Made by a program: the position numbers and the translations under genes | Shown here: positions 32,483 through 40,991 of the stretch, in pieces | How positions within the stretch are numbered: the stretch's first letter is position 1 | Layout of the letters: every line of letters starts with the position of its first letter | Notes under the pieces: model-generated | Database searches by the model: none | Told to the model about the DNA's origin: nothing | What the model saw: the letters and a program-made list of their open reading frames with translations, nothing else | NCBI GenBank assembly: GCA_964572365.1 | Contig: CAZNFK010000006.1 | Coordinates: 1 to 44,344 of the forward strand | Origin: Salinimicrobium sp964572365 | GTDB lineage: Bacteria > Bacteroidota > Bacteroidia > Flavobacteriales > Flavobacteriaceae | DNA length: 44,344 nt | Reading direction: 5' to 3'

Positions 32483-33481
32483 ATGAGTACTAAAATAGGA
32501 ATAAACGGATTTGGGAGAATTGGAAGAATTGCGCTACGCAGTGCTTTGAAGAGAGATGATGTTGAAGTAGTGGCAGTAAATGACCTGCTGGAAGTAGAGC
32601 ATCTTGCTTACCTTTTTAAATATGATTCTGTACACGGAAAATTTGACGGGGAGGTCGAGGTTAAAAACGGCCATTTGGTTATAAACGGAAAAACAGTTCG
32701 TGTGACTGCAGAAAGAAATCCGGCAGATTTGAAGTGGGATGAAGTAGGTGCAGAGATCGTTTTGGAATGTACCGGTTTATTTACGGCAAAAGATAAAGCT
32801 GCAGAACATCTTAAGGCAGGTGCTAAGAAAGTACTTATTTCTGCGCCATCTAAAGACGCCCCAATGTTCGTAATGGGTGTAAACCATAAGGATATTAAAG
32901 CAGATGATACCATTATATCAAACGCGTCGTGTACCACTAACTGTTTGGCTCCTCTTGCTAAAGTAGTGAACGACGAATTTGGTATCGTAGAAGGTTTAAT
33001 GACCACTATCCATGCCACAACAGCTACCCAATTGACCGTTGACGGTCCATCAAAAAAGGATTTTAGAGGAGGTAGAAGTGCCCTGTTAAACATTATTCCT
33101 GCATCTACCGGAGCAGCAAAAGCTGTTGGTAAGGTGATCCCCGAATTGGATGGAAAACTTACCGGAATGGCCTTTAGGGTTCCTACCGCAGATGTTTCTG
33201 TTGTGGATCTTACAGTAAGAACTGAAAAATCTGTAACTTATGATGAGATCAAAGCTGCCTTTAAAAAGGCTTCCGAAGGAGAATATAAAGGAATTATTTC
33301 CTATACAGAAGATGATGTAGTTTCTCAGGATTTTGTGTCAACTACACATATTTCTAATTTCGATGCCGGGGCAGGAATTGCTCTTAACGATAATTTCTTT
33401 AAGTTGGTCTCATGGTATGACAATGAATATGGCTTCTCTGCCAAACTAATTGAACTTGCTGCATATACCGCGAAGTTGTAA
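32483..33481 (+). CDS. gapA: Type I glyceraldehyde-3-phosphate dehydrogenase
   Basis: This cytosolic glycolytic enzyme makes 1,3-bisphosphoglycerate and NADH. The 332 residues include the N-terminal Rossmann motif INGFGRIGR, AVNDLLEVEHLAYL at the NAD site, the active-site C150 in SNASCTTNCLAPL, the phosphate-binding HATTATQ and RGGRSALLNIIPASTGAAKA, and the C-terminal WYDNEYGFSAK. Codon use is that of a highly expressed gene, with many lysine- and alanine-favoured codons. It follows pfkA by 17 bases and is closed by a long hairpin terminator. Confidence 0.98.
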   Translation: MSTKIGINGFGRIGRIALRSALKRDDVEVVAVNDLLEVEHLAYLFKYDSVHGKFDGEVEVKNGHLVINGKTVRVTAERNPADLKWDEVGAEIVLECTGLFTAKDKAAEHLKAGAKKVLISAPSKDAPMFVMGVNHKDIKADDTIISNASCTTNCLAPLAKVVNDEFGIVEGLMTTIHATTATQLTVDGPSKKDFRGGRSALLNIIPASTGAAKAVGKVIPELDGKLTGMAFRVPTADVSVVDLTVRTEKSVTYDEIKAAFKKASEGEYKGIISYTEDDVVSQDFVSTTHISNFDAGAGIALNDNFFKLVSWYDNEYGFSAKLIELAAYTAKL

Positions 33482-33500
33482 TTTAATAGATAGAAAAATG

Positions 33501-33554
33501 AAAAAGGCTGTTATATTGGATATTCAAATATCTCAATTTAACAGCCTTTTTCTT
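33501..33554 (+). terminator. Long hairpin terminator after gapA
   Basis: AAAAAGGCTGTTATATTG pairs with CAATTTAACAGCCTTTTT (17 of 18), with an inner GATATT/AATATC stem, and is followed by TCTTT. It is unusually long for a terminator and may also stabilise the gapA message. Confidence 0.9.
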
Positions 33555-33568
33555 TAAAAATTTGGAAT

Positions 33569-34432
33569 ATGATTTTAATTGCAGACGGCGGCTCTACTAA
33601 ATGTGACTGGATCTTACTGGACTCTAAAGGAGATCAAATTTTAAAAACCCGGACCAAGGGATTGAACCCCGCGGTTTTTAAAACTGAAGTGCTCCAGGAA
33701 AGGCTGGAGGAAAATCTTGACTTAAAACAGGTGAAAGACCAGGTTGAGCGGGTGCATTTTTATGGTGCAGGTTGTGGAACACCAAAACCTACCGCAAAAC
33801 TAAAGGAGATCCTTGAAGATTTTTTCACCCATGCTTCCGAAGTACAGGTGAAGGAAGATATGGTTGCAGCAGCTTATGCCGTTACCGATAAACCCGGAAT
33901 CGTTTGTATCCTGGGAACCGGTTCGAACAGTTGTTATTTTGACGGAAAAAATGTCCGTACCGCGGTAGATTCCCTTGGATATATCCTAATGGATGAAGCC
34001 AGCGGAAATTACTTCGGAAAAAGGCTTATAAGGGATTATTATTACAAAAAGATGCCAAAAGAGCTGGCCGATAAATTTGAAAAAGAATACGATCTTTCTT
34101 CAGATACCATTAAAGAGAATATCTACAAAAAGGAAAATCCCAATACTTACCTGGCCCATTTCGCGGAATTCATTTTCAAAAATGAAAGGAACGGGTACTT
34201 CTATCAGTTAATTGCTGAAGGAATGCAGAATTTTATTGAGCATCGGGTTTTATGTTTTAAAGAGGCTCAAAATGTTCCCATTCATTTCGTGGGATCCATT
34301 GCGTATTTTTCCCAGGATATCATAAAAGACGCTTTACAACCCTATAGATTGGAGCCTGGAAATTTTGTGCAGCGCCCAATTGACGGCATCCTGGAATACT
34401 ATCGCAAAAATGTGTTAAAGGTGCAGGCTTAA
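33569..34432 (+). CDS. BadF/BadG/BcrA/BcrD-type ATPase, probable sugar (N-acetylglucosamine-like) kinase
   Basis: This is an actin-fold ATPase of 287 residues resembling N-acetylglucosamine kinases. The phosphate-1 motif ILIADGGSTKCDW opens the chain. GIVCILGTGSNSCYFDG is the phosphate-2 loop, and LGYILMDEASGNYFGKRLIRDYYY follows. The adenosine motif is near IHFVGSIAYFSQDII. The substrate cannot be fixed from sequence. It follows the gapA terminator and could supply phosphorylation of the free glucose that maltose phosphorylase releases, since no other hexokinase is in the window. That is inference; cell-wall amino-sugar recycling is equally possible. Confidence 0.8.
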   Translation: MILIADGGSTKCDWILLDSKGDQILKTRTKGLNPAVFKTEVLQERLEENLDLKQVKDQVERVHFYGAGCGTPKPTAKLKEILEDFFTHASEVQVKEDMVAAAYAVTDKPGIVCILGTGSNSCYFDGKNVRTAVDSLGYILMDEASGNYFGKRLIRDYYYKKMPKELADKFEKEYDLSSDTIKENIYKKENPNTYLAHFAEFIFKNERNGYFYQLIAEGMQNFIEHRVLCFKEAQNVPIHFVGSIAYFSQDIIKDALQPYRLEPGNFVQRPIDGILEYYRKNVLKVQA

Positions 34433-34480
34433 GAGCCCTTATTCAAAATTTTACTACTTTTAAAAAAACTATTTTTTTAA

Positions 34481-36019
34481 ATGCTGGTAAAAGTTTACGG
34501 AAGTGCTGTTTTTGGCGTTGAAGCCACTACTATTACGGTAGAGGTAAACGTAGACTCCGGCATTGGATATCACCTTGTTGGTCTTCCCGATATAGCCGTA
34601 AAAGAAAGTAGTTTCCGGATTGCGGCCGCATTGAAAAATGTCGGCCGCAATTTTCCGGGAAAAAAGATCACCGTGAACATGGCGCCCGCCGACCTTCGAA
34701 AAGAAGGCTCGGCCTATGATCTTACCTTCGCCATGGGAATCCTAATCGCCTCAGGTCAGATCAAAGCCGATAACATTTCAGATTTTGTCATCATGGGGGA
34801 ACTTTCCCTAGACGGCAGCCTCCAACCTATAAAAGGGGCTCTTCCCATTGCTATTAAAGCCAGGCAGGAAGGTTTTAAAGGATTTATCCTGCCCAAACAG
34901 AATGTAAAAGAAGCAGCCATTGTTAAAGATCTGGATGTTTACGGGGTGGAGAATATTGAGGAAGTGATCAGGTTTTTTGATGAAGGAGAGGAGCTTGAAA
35001 AGACCACTATTGATACCCGGCAGGAATTCTACAACGAACTGGAAAACCCGGAACACGATTTTGCTGATGTCAAAGGGCAGGAATCGATAAAGCGCTGCAT
35101 GGAAATTGCCGCCGCCGGAGGACACAACATTATCTTGATTGGTCCGCCGGGTTCAGGGAAGACCATGCTGGCAAAACGCCTGCCTAGCATTTTGCCGCCA
35201 ATGACCTTACATGAAGCCCTTGAAACCACGAAGATCCACAGTGTGGTAGGAAGACTGAAAGAGAGCGCCGGATTGATGGCGCACCGCCCTTTCAGAAGCC
35301 CGCACCATACCATTTCAGATGTTGCTCTCGTTGGCGGGGGAGCTTATCCCCAACCTGGAGAGATTTCTTTGTCCCATAATGGAGTGTTGTTTCTTGACGA
35401 ACTTCCGGAGTTCAAACGCAGTGTGCTGGAGGTAATGCGGCAACCGCTTGAAGACCGGGAAGTGACCATTTCACGTGCTAAGTTTACGGTTACCTATCCG
35501 TCAAGTTTTATGCTTGTGGCCAGTATGAACCCGAGTCCGGGAGGGTATTTTAATGATCCCAATGCTCCGGTAACTTCTTCGCCTGCAGAGATGCAACGAT
35601 ATTTAAGTAAGATCAGCGGGCCTTTGCTTGATCGTATCGATATTCATATTGAAGTAACGCCGGTGCCATTTGAAAAGTTGAGTGAGGAGAGAAGGGGAGA
35701 GAGCAGCAAGGAAATAAGAAAAAGAGTAACGGCGGCAAGGGACCGGCAAACCAAACGTTTTGAGAATTCGGAAAATGTGCATTATAACGCGCAAATGAGC
35801 GTAAGGCAGATCAGGGAGTATTGCAGTTTAGATGACAATTCTTCCCAATTGCTGAAAACCGCAATGGAACGACTCAATCTTTCTGCCAGAGCCTATGACA
35901 GGATCTTAAAGGTGTCAAGAACCATAGCCGATCTTGAAAATTCGGAAACCATACAAGGTGCCCACATTAGTGAAGCCATACAATATCGAAGTCTGGACAG
36001 GGAAGGCTGGCTGGGCTGA
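34481..36019 (+). CDS. comM: YifB/ComM-family Mg-chelatase-like AAA+ ATPase
   Basis: This is a ComM/YifB-type AAA+ protein; in naturally competent bacteria ComM is a helicase that promotes branch migration during transformation. The 512 residues begin with the Lon-protease-like ChlI domain (VYGSAVFGVEATTITVEVNVDSG; NMAPADLRKEGSAYDL). The ATPase follows with Walker A G221-T228 (GPPGSGKT) and Walker B GVLFLDE (D306, E307). The C-terminal MgchI domain contains RAYDRILKVSRTIADL. Length and domain order are normal for the family. No signal peptide is present. The DUF2891 lipoprotein gene starts 25 bases after its stop. Confidence 0.95.
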   Translation: MLVKVYGSAVFGVEATTITVEVNVDSGIGYHLVGLPDIAVKESSFRIAAALKNVGRNFPGKKITVNMAPADLRKEGSAYDLTFAMGILIASGQIKADNISDFVIMGELSLDGSLQPIKGALPIAIKARQEGFKGFILPKQNVKEAAIVKDLDVYGVENIEEVIRFFDEGEELEKTTIDTRQEFYNELENPEHDFADVKGQESIKRCMEIAAAGGHNIILIGPPGSGKTMLAKRLPSILPPMTLHEALETTKIHSVVGRLKESAGLMAHRPFRSPHHTISDVALVGGGAYPQPGEISLSHNGVLFLDELPEFKRSVLEVMRQPLEDREVTISRAKFTVTYPSSFMLVASMNPSPGGYFNDPNAPVTSSPAEMQRYLSKISGPLLDRIDIHIEVTPVPFEKLSEERRGESSKEIRKRVTAARDRQTKRFENSENVHYNAQMSVRQIREYCSLDDNSSQLLKTAMERLNLSARAYDRILKVSRTIADLENSETIQGAHISEAIQYRSLDREGWLG

Positions 36020-36044
36020 AAAAATCAATAAACCTACTTTAGAA

Positions 36045-37199
36045 ATGAAAAAAATAATTTTAGTGCTTACTGCCATTACTCTTATGAACTGTAAAGGGAA
36101 TGAAGAGGAGTCGCCCCGGGAGGTTGAAGCAAAGAAGGATTCTACCTTGATCGAGGAAGCTGCCTCAGCGTTAGAGGGACAGAAACCCGTTCAGCTCACG
36201 CTTGAACAGGCTAATACCCTCGCCCAATTGCCTCTTGAGTGTATCAATGTGGAATACCCAAACAAATTGAACCAAACGCTGGCCAATTCTGCTGAAATTG
36301 GGGAACCGAAAGAGCTGCACCCTGCGTTTTACGGGTGTTTTGACTGGCATTCTTCAGTTCATGGACATTGGACCCTGGTGAGTTTGCTAAAGCAATTCCC
36401 CGATCTTAAAAAAGAACAGGAGATCAGGGAAAAACTAAAGACTTCGCTTTCTGCGGAAAATATTCAGGCAGAAGTAGCGTATTTTCAGAATGAAGAGGAA
36501 GGGTCTTATGAACGAACTTATGGCTGGGCATGGCTGCTGAAACTGGCAGAAGAGCTTCATACCTGGGAAGACCCTCTTGCACGGGAACTCGAACAGAACC
36601 TGCAACCCCTAACCGATCTTATAACTGCAAAATTCAAGGAATTTCTTCCGAAGCTGGTCTATCCCATAAGAGTGGGTGAACATACCAACACCGCTTTTGC
36701 GTTGTCTATGGCTTATGATTATGCCAAAGCTACCGGGAAAGAGGAATTCCAAAAATTAATAGAAAAACGTGCAAAGGACTTTTACCTTAATGACGACAAC
36801 TGCCCGCTGGCCTGGGAGCCAAGCGGCTTTGATTTCCTTTCTCCCTGTTTTTCTGAAATTGATATCATGCGACGCGTCCTGCCCGAAAATGCCTTTAGAT
36901 TGTGGATGGAAGATTTCATGCCACAGTTAAAAGCTGAAGATTTCACACTTGAAGTGGCCGAGGTTTCAGACCGGACCGATGGAAAACTGGTACATCTTGA
37001 CGGGCTCAACTTCAGCCGTGCCTGGGTGCTTCATGGGTTGGCTAATCAATATCCAAAAAGATACAGCCACCTGAAACCGGTAGCAAATCAACATATTTCG
37101 TATTCATTTCCAAACCTGGTAGGAGACACTTATGAAGGAGGCCACTGGTTGGGATCTTTCGCACTTTATGCGCTTCAGGAAACCAAGGCGAAGAAGTGA
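36045..37199 (+). CDS. DUF2891 family lipoprotein
   Basis: This protein of 384 residues belongs to DUF2891, a family without an assigned function. The N-terminus is a short lipoprotein signal MKKIILVLTAITLMNC (C16) followed by KGNEEESP. The family hallmark HPAFYGCFDWHSSVHGHWTL is clear, as are ERTYGWAWLLKLAEEL, YPIRVGEHTNTAFALSMAYDYA and FDFLSPCFSEIDIMRRVLP. This fits an alpha/alpha-barrel-like protein with conserved His, Asp and Trp. The start at 36045 gives the signal; a longer frame back into comM would be spurious. It shares a GTGA overlap with the Nramp-like gene, so they are co-translated, yet no functional link is evident. Confidence 0.88.
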   Translation: MKKIILVLTAITLMNCKGNEEESPREVEAKKDSTLIEEAASALEGQKPVQLTLEQANTLAQLPLECINVEYPNKLNQTLANSAEIGEPKELHPAFYGCFDWHSSVHGHWTLVSLLKQFPDLKKEQEIREKLKTSLSAENIQAEVAYFQNEEEGSYERTYGWAWLLKLAEELHTWEDPLARELEQNLQPLTDLITAKFKEFLPKLVYPIRVGEHTNTAFALSMAYDYAKATGKEEFQKLIEKRAKDFYLNDDNCPLAWEPSGFDFLSPCFSEIDIMRRVLPENAFRLWMEDFMPQLKAEDFTLEVAEVSDRTDGKLVHLDGLNFSRAWVLHGLANQYPKRYSHLKPVANQHISYSFPNLVGDTYEGGHWLGSFALYALQETKAKK

Positions 37200-38419
37200 A
37201 GAACTGGTTAAAAAATGTTGGTCCGGGAGTGCTTGTGTCTGCCGCCTTTATCGGCCCCGGAACGGTTACTGTCTGCACCCTCGCAGGTGTAAATTTCGGT
37301 TTCGCCCTGCTCTGGGCGCTTCTGCTGTCCATAATTGCCTGTATCGTGTTACAGGAAATGGCTGCACGGCTGGGGATCATTACAGGGCAGGGGTTGAGCG
37401 AAGTAATAAGAGGAGAGATCAAAAAACCCTTTTTCAGATTCCTTGCCATAGGTCTCATTTTTGCCGCCATTGTTTTAGGAAATGCCGCTTACGAAGCAGG
37501 GAATATTACAGGAGCTGTTTTAGGAATGTCTGCGGTGGTACCGTCTCCTTCGCTGGAAATGGGCGCTGTGACATTTGATCTATGGAGCGTGCTGATCGGC
37601 ATTATTGCTTTTATTCTTTTGGCCATTGGAAGTTATAAAGTGCTTGAAAAAGTCTTTATTGGGCTGGTGGCGATCATGAGCATTTCATTCGTAGTTACGG
37701 CAGTTATGACACGTCCCGAACTGGTTCCACTTCTTAAGGGGCTTTTTATTCCGAAGAGCGGTTCGGCAGGCATACTTACCGTAATGGCGCTCATTGGGAC
37801 TACCGTGGTACCTTACAATCTTTTTTTACACGCTTCTCTGGTGGGAGAAAAGTGGAAAGGAGCCTCTGCACTAAAGATTGCCCGAAAAGAGCTTTTTTGG
37901 GCCATACTTTTAGGTGGATTGGTTTCGATGGCCATAGTAGTAAGCGCTGCTGCTTCGGGCATAACAGAAGTAGCCACGGCAGCCGACTTTGCTGCGGGTC
38001 TCGAACCTTTATTCGGGAAATATGCTACTATCTTTATTGCCGTGGGTTTGTTTGCTGCGGGGATCTCTTCCTCAATCACTGCACCTTTGGCTGCAGCCTA
38101 TGTGGTTAGAGGTTGTTTAGGATGGAAAAAAGGATTAAATTCCATAAAGTTCAAAATGGTGTGGGGAAGTATCCTCATCCTGGGAGTATTTTTCTCCTCC
38201 CTTGGCTTAAAACCTGTGGAGATCATTCAGTTTGCCCAGGTAGCTAATGGAATTTTACTGCCCGTTGTGGCCATATTTCTGTTTTGGATCGTGAACAGGT
38301 CCTCGGTAATGGGAGAGTTTAAGAATTCTAATATTCAGAATTTACTGGGGCTTGTGATCATTGCTATAACTGTTTTCCTGGGAGCAAAATCCATTTATAC
38401 CGTCCTTGGAGGCCTTTAA
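37196..38419 (+). CDS. Nramp-fold transporter lacking the canonical metal-binding motifs (GTG start)
   Basis: This is an inner-membrane LeuT-fold protein of the Nramp/SLC11 family, 407 residues, about eleven helices. It aligns well with MntH in helix 1 and helix 6. However, the metal-binding DPGN is GPGT here (residues 20-23), and the helix-6 MPH is VPY (205-207). The Asp, Asn and Met that hold the divalent ion are all gone, so Mn/Fe transport is doubtful. The gene uses a GTG start overlapping the DUF2891 stop (GTGA). It is followed 10 bases later by pxpA-pxpB-pxpC. The same pairing occurs in Bacillus subtilis (ycsG beside ycsF and kipIA). Transport of 5-oxoproline or a related compound is a reasonable inference. 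Confidence 0.9.
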   Translation: MKNWLKNVGPGVLVSAAFIGPGTVTVCTLAGVNFGFALLWALLLSIIACIVLQEMAARLGIITGQGLSEVIRGEIKKPFFRFLAIGLIFAAIVLGNAAYEAGNITGAVLGMSAVVPSPSLEMGAVTFDLWSVLIGIIAFILLAIGSYKVLEKVFIGLVAIMSISFVVTAVMTRPELVPLLKGLFIPKSGSAGILTVMALIGTTVVPYNLFLHASLVGEKWKGASALKIARKELFWAILLGGLVSMAIVVSAAASGITEVATAADFAAGLEPLFGKYATIFIAVGLFAAGISSSITAPLAAAYVVRGCLGWKKGLNSIKFKMVWGSILILGVFFSSLGLKPVEIIQFAQVANGILLPVVAIFLFWIVNRSSVMGEFKNSNIQNLLGLVIIAITVFLGAKSIYTVLGGL

Positions 38420-38429
38420 ATATTTAAAC

Positions 38430-39170
38430 ATGCAAAAGATTCATATCAATTGTGACCTGGGAGAAGGAGGTGAGCATGACAGCGAGCTGATGCCTCTTAT
38501 TTCGGCCTGCAATATCGCCTGCGGAGGTCACGCGGGAAACTTGGAAACCATGCATCACACTGTAGACCTCGCCATGGAACATGGGGTGGAAATTGGAGCA
38601 CATCCCTCGTATCCCGATAAAGAGGACTTCGGAAGGATAAGCTTGAAGATGGATCCCAAAGAATTAAAACGAAGCCTGGTTGCCCAGATCCTTTCCCTGA
38701 AACAGATCACTGAAGCCGAAGGAGCAAAACTGGTACACGTGAAACCGCATGGGGCACTTTATAATGATGCTCAAAAAGAGGAAAAAATAGCGGCTGTTAT
38801 TCTGGATGCCCTAAGGGAGTTTGATGATCCTTTAGTGCTTTACGCTCCTGAAAATTCAGTCATTTCGAGGTTGGCAGAAGGGGAGTTCAAAGTGGTTTAT
38901 GAAGCTTTTGCAGACCGCAATTATAACCCTGATCACAGCCTCGTTTCCAGGTTAAAATCCAATGCGTTGATCACTCAAAAAGAAGCTGTTTTTGAACACC
39001 TCTTTTCTATGTTTTCTGACCGCAAGATCACCTGCATAAATGGTGAAAAAATTAGCTCTAAGGCAACTACTTTTTGCCTGCATAGTGACACCCCAAACTC
39101 GGTTGAAATTCTCGAATATATACATTCAATATTTCGTGAGAAGGGCATTCAAATCATGAATGCTTCATGA
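38430..39170 (+). CDS. pxpA: 5-oxoprolinase subunit PxpA (LamB/YcsF family)
   Basis: This is a subunit of the cytosolic ATP-dependent 5-oxoprolinase PxpABC, which opens pyroglutamate to glutamate. The 246 residues carry the family N-terminus INCDLGEGGEHDSELMPLISACNIACGGHAG, then GAHPSYPDKEDFGR, HVKPHGALYNDA and EAFADRNYNPDHSLVSR. The conserved Asp and His residues are in place. The ATG at 38430 aligns with the family start; an upstream TTG at 38406 would overlap the transporter and is not needed. The 3' end overlaps pxpB by ATGA. Confidence 0.95.
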   Translation: MQKIHINCDLGEGGEHDSELMPLISACNIACGGHAGNLETMHHTVDLAMEHGVEIGAHPSYPDKEDFGRISLKMDPKELKRSLVAQILSLKQITEAEGAKLVHVKPHGALYNDAQKEEKIAAVILDALREFDDPLVLYAPENSVISRLAEGEFKVVYEAFADRNYNPDHSLVSRLKSNALITQKEAVFEHLFSMFSDRKITCINGEKISSKATTFCLHSDTPNSVEILEYIHSIFREKGIQIMNAS

Positions 39171-39898
39171 GCGATTTTCCCGAAATAAGACCTATAGGGG
39201 AGAGAGCGATCCTGGTGGATTTTCAGCCTGAGATCAGTGAAGAATTGCTGAAAAAACTGCTCGGTCTGAAGATATATATTAAAAGCAAAATACTTAAAGA
39301 AGGGGTTGAGGTAATCAACACATTTAGTTCATTGTTAATTAATTATCCTCACGCTATAGAGGATGTTTATGGTGAAGTTTTGCAGATAAAAGAACTTATT
39401 TCGGAGGCTAATATAAAGAATATTCCGGAACAACACCTTTTTCATGTTCCGGTGTGTTATGAGGAAAATTTCGCTCTTGATCTCGGGCTTCTTTCGAAGG
39501 AAAAAATGCTTCCGAAAATGGATTTGATTAGCCTTCATACAGCACCAATTTATACTGTTTATTTTATCGGGTTTTTACCCGGGTTTTTGTACCTGGGAGG
39601 AATGGATAAAAAGCTGCATTTTCCCCGAAAAGAACAACCCCGTTTGAAGGTCGAAAAAGGGGCGGTTGGAATTGGTGGAAATCAAACGGGCATCTATCCA
39701 AAATCCAGTCCCGGTGGCTGGCAGATAATCGGAAATTCTCCGGTGCCTCTTTTCGATAAAAATAAATTTCCGCCTTGCGAAATTTCACCTGGGGACAAAT
39801 TGAAATTTTATCCGATAGATCTGGAGGAGCACAAGAAGATTTCCGAAGAAGTTAAGGAGGGAAAATTCCATTTTAAAAAAGAGATCTATGCTGGCTGA
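39167..39898 (+). CDS. pxpB: 5-oxoprolinase subunit PxpB (KipI/AHS1 family)
   Basis: This is the AHS1-domain subunit of 5-oxoprolinase; the B. subtilis homologue KipI also inhibits the sporulation kinase KinA. It has 243 residues. The N-terminal region (IRPIGERAILVDFQPEIS) and central H-VPVCYEENFALDL stretch lead to the cyclophilin-like core YTVYFIGFLPGFLYLGGMD. Next come PRKEQPRLKVEKGAVGIGGNQTGIYP and SPGGWQIIGNSPVPLFD. It overlaps pxpA by 4 bases and pxpC by 11 bases, so the three subunits are translated together. Confidence 0.94.
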   Translation: MSDFPEIRPIGERAILVDFQPEISEELLKKLLGLKIYIKSKILKEGVEVINTFSSLLINYPHAIEDVYGEVLQIKELISEANIKNIPEQHLFHVPVCYEENFALDLGLLSKEKMLPKMDLISLHTAPIYTVYFIGFLPGFLYLGGMDKKLHFPRKEQPRLKVEKGAVGIGGNQTGIYPKSSPGGWQIIGNSPVPLFDKNKFPPCEISPGDKLKFYPIDLEEHKKISEEVKEGKFHFKKEIYAG

Positions 39899-40748
39899 AA
39901 TTGAAGTGCTGCATCCGGGGTTATTTTCAACGATCCAGGACAAAGGACGAATCGGTTTCATGGGATATGGAGTACCGGTTAGCGGCCCAATGGATACTTA
40001 TGCTTCAGGAATGGCAAATCTTCTATTGAAAAACCACGAAAATGCAGCCGTTTTAGAGCTCACTCAAATGGGACCTAAACTTCGTTTTTCCGAAACCACA
40101 GCGATAGCGATCACAGGTGCCAACCTTTCGCCGATGATAAATGAAAAAAGTGTAGGGAATAACCAGCTGATAAAGATCAATGCGGGGGATACTCTAAGCT
40201 TTGGGAAAAGGATTTTTGGCTGCCGGGCCTACCTGGCCGTCTTAGGAGGTTTTCAAACAGAAGAGGTTCTTAAAAGCAAGAGCTGGTATGAAGGTATTTC
40301 TTCCTTCGGTAGGGTAGAAAAAGGAATGAAGCTTCCCTACGGAACTCATGATCAAATCAGGATAGAGGAAACACATACGACTGTGAAATCGGGGGAGTAT
40401 TTCTCACTTTCTGAGATCGAAGCCTTACCAGGTCCCGAATTTGACAGGTTGAAACCGGAAGAAAAATGCCAACTGCAAAATAACCTGTTTTCCATAGGAA
40501 GGAATAATGACCGGATGGGCATTCAATTGACAGAATCTTTCCCAAACAACCTGGAGGCTATACTTACAGCTCCGGTCTTACCCGGTACGGTTCAGCTCAC
40601 TCCTTCAGGAAGGATCATTGCGTTAATGAAAGACGGGCAGACAACGGGCGGGTATCCAAGGATCCTACAGCTAACCGAAAAAGGAATAAATTCAATTGCC
40701 CAAAAAGTAACGGGAGACAGGTTCCGGTTTATCCTCAAAAAGAAATGA
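39888..40748 (+). CDS. pxpC: 5-oxoprolinase subunit PxpC (KipA/AHS2 family)
   Basis: This AHS2/biotin-dependent-carboxylase-like subunit completes 5-oxoprolinase. Its 286 residues begin IEVLHPGLFSTIQDKGRIGF and GVPVSGPMDTYASGMANLLL, the family start. Further motifs are AITGANLSPMIN, FGCRAYLAVLGGF, GRNNDRMGIQL, LTPSGRIIALMKDGQTTGGYPRI and a basic C-terminus. It is the last gene of the Nramp-like/pxpABC set; an extended hairpin begins at its stop codon. Confidence 0.94.
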   Translation: MLAEIEVLHPGLFSTIQDKGRIGFMGYGVPVSGPMDTYASGMANLLLKNHENAAVLELTQMGPKLRFSETTAIAITGANLSPMINEKSVGNNQLIKINAGDTLSFGKRIFGCRAYLAVLGGFQTEEVLKSKSWYEGISSFGRVEKGMKLPYGTHDQIRIEETHTTVKSGEYFSLSEIEALPGPEFDRLKPEEKCQLQNNLFSIGRNNDRMGIQLTESFPNNLEAILTAPVLPGTVQLTPSGRIIALMKDGQTTGGYPRILQLTEKGINSIAQKVTGDRFRFILKKK

Positions 40749-40812
40749 GGTGCAGTCCTGAAGATTCACTTAAACCCTACACTCAGAAAAACCTTCAGGC
40801 TTCGGGCACCTC
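40747..40812 (+). terminator. Extended two-step hairpin after pxpC, possible terminator or 3'-end structure
   Basis: GAGGTGC (40747-40753) pairs with GCACCTC (40806-40812). Inside, CCTGAAG (40757-40763) pairs with CTTCAGG (40793-40799). The two stems are separated by small internal loops and a 29-base apical loop. Only TTTCG follows, so it is a poor intrinsic terminator and may instead protect the mRNA end. Confidence 0.45.
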
Positions 40813-40991
40813 TTTCGTGTTCTAAAATAATGAAAATCATAGAGTTTGAAAAGAAATCATTTCTTTTGAACTGAAAACAGATTTGTGTTTTTTTTTCAGG
40901 AAAAATTAAAGATGATTCAAACTCTCGTCTCTTTAAAGGAAATGTTATACATTTTAAAAAGAGGGTATAAAGCAATATCTTCGTAAAAAAA

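Noticed and set aside
33498..33557. 19-codon frame starting ATGAAAAAGGCT after gapA
   Set aside because: It is entirely made of the two arms of the terminator hairpin, so its sequence is explained by base pairing.
35752..35766. CAAACGTTTTGAG as a third LacI-type operator
   Set aside because: It is inside comM coding sequence, matches only the centre of the palindrome and is not near a promoter.
35934..36044. Longer DUF2891 protein beginning inside comM
   Set aside because: The extension is comM sequence in another frame; the ATG at 36045 gives a proper lipoprotein signal.
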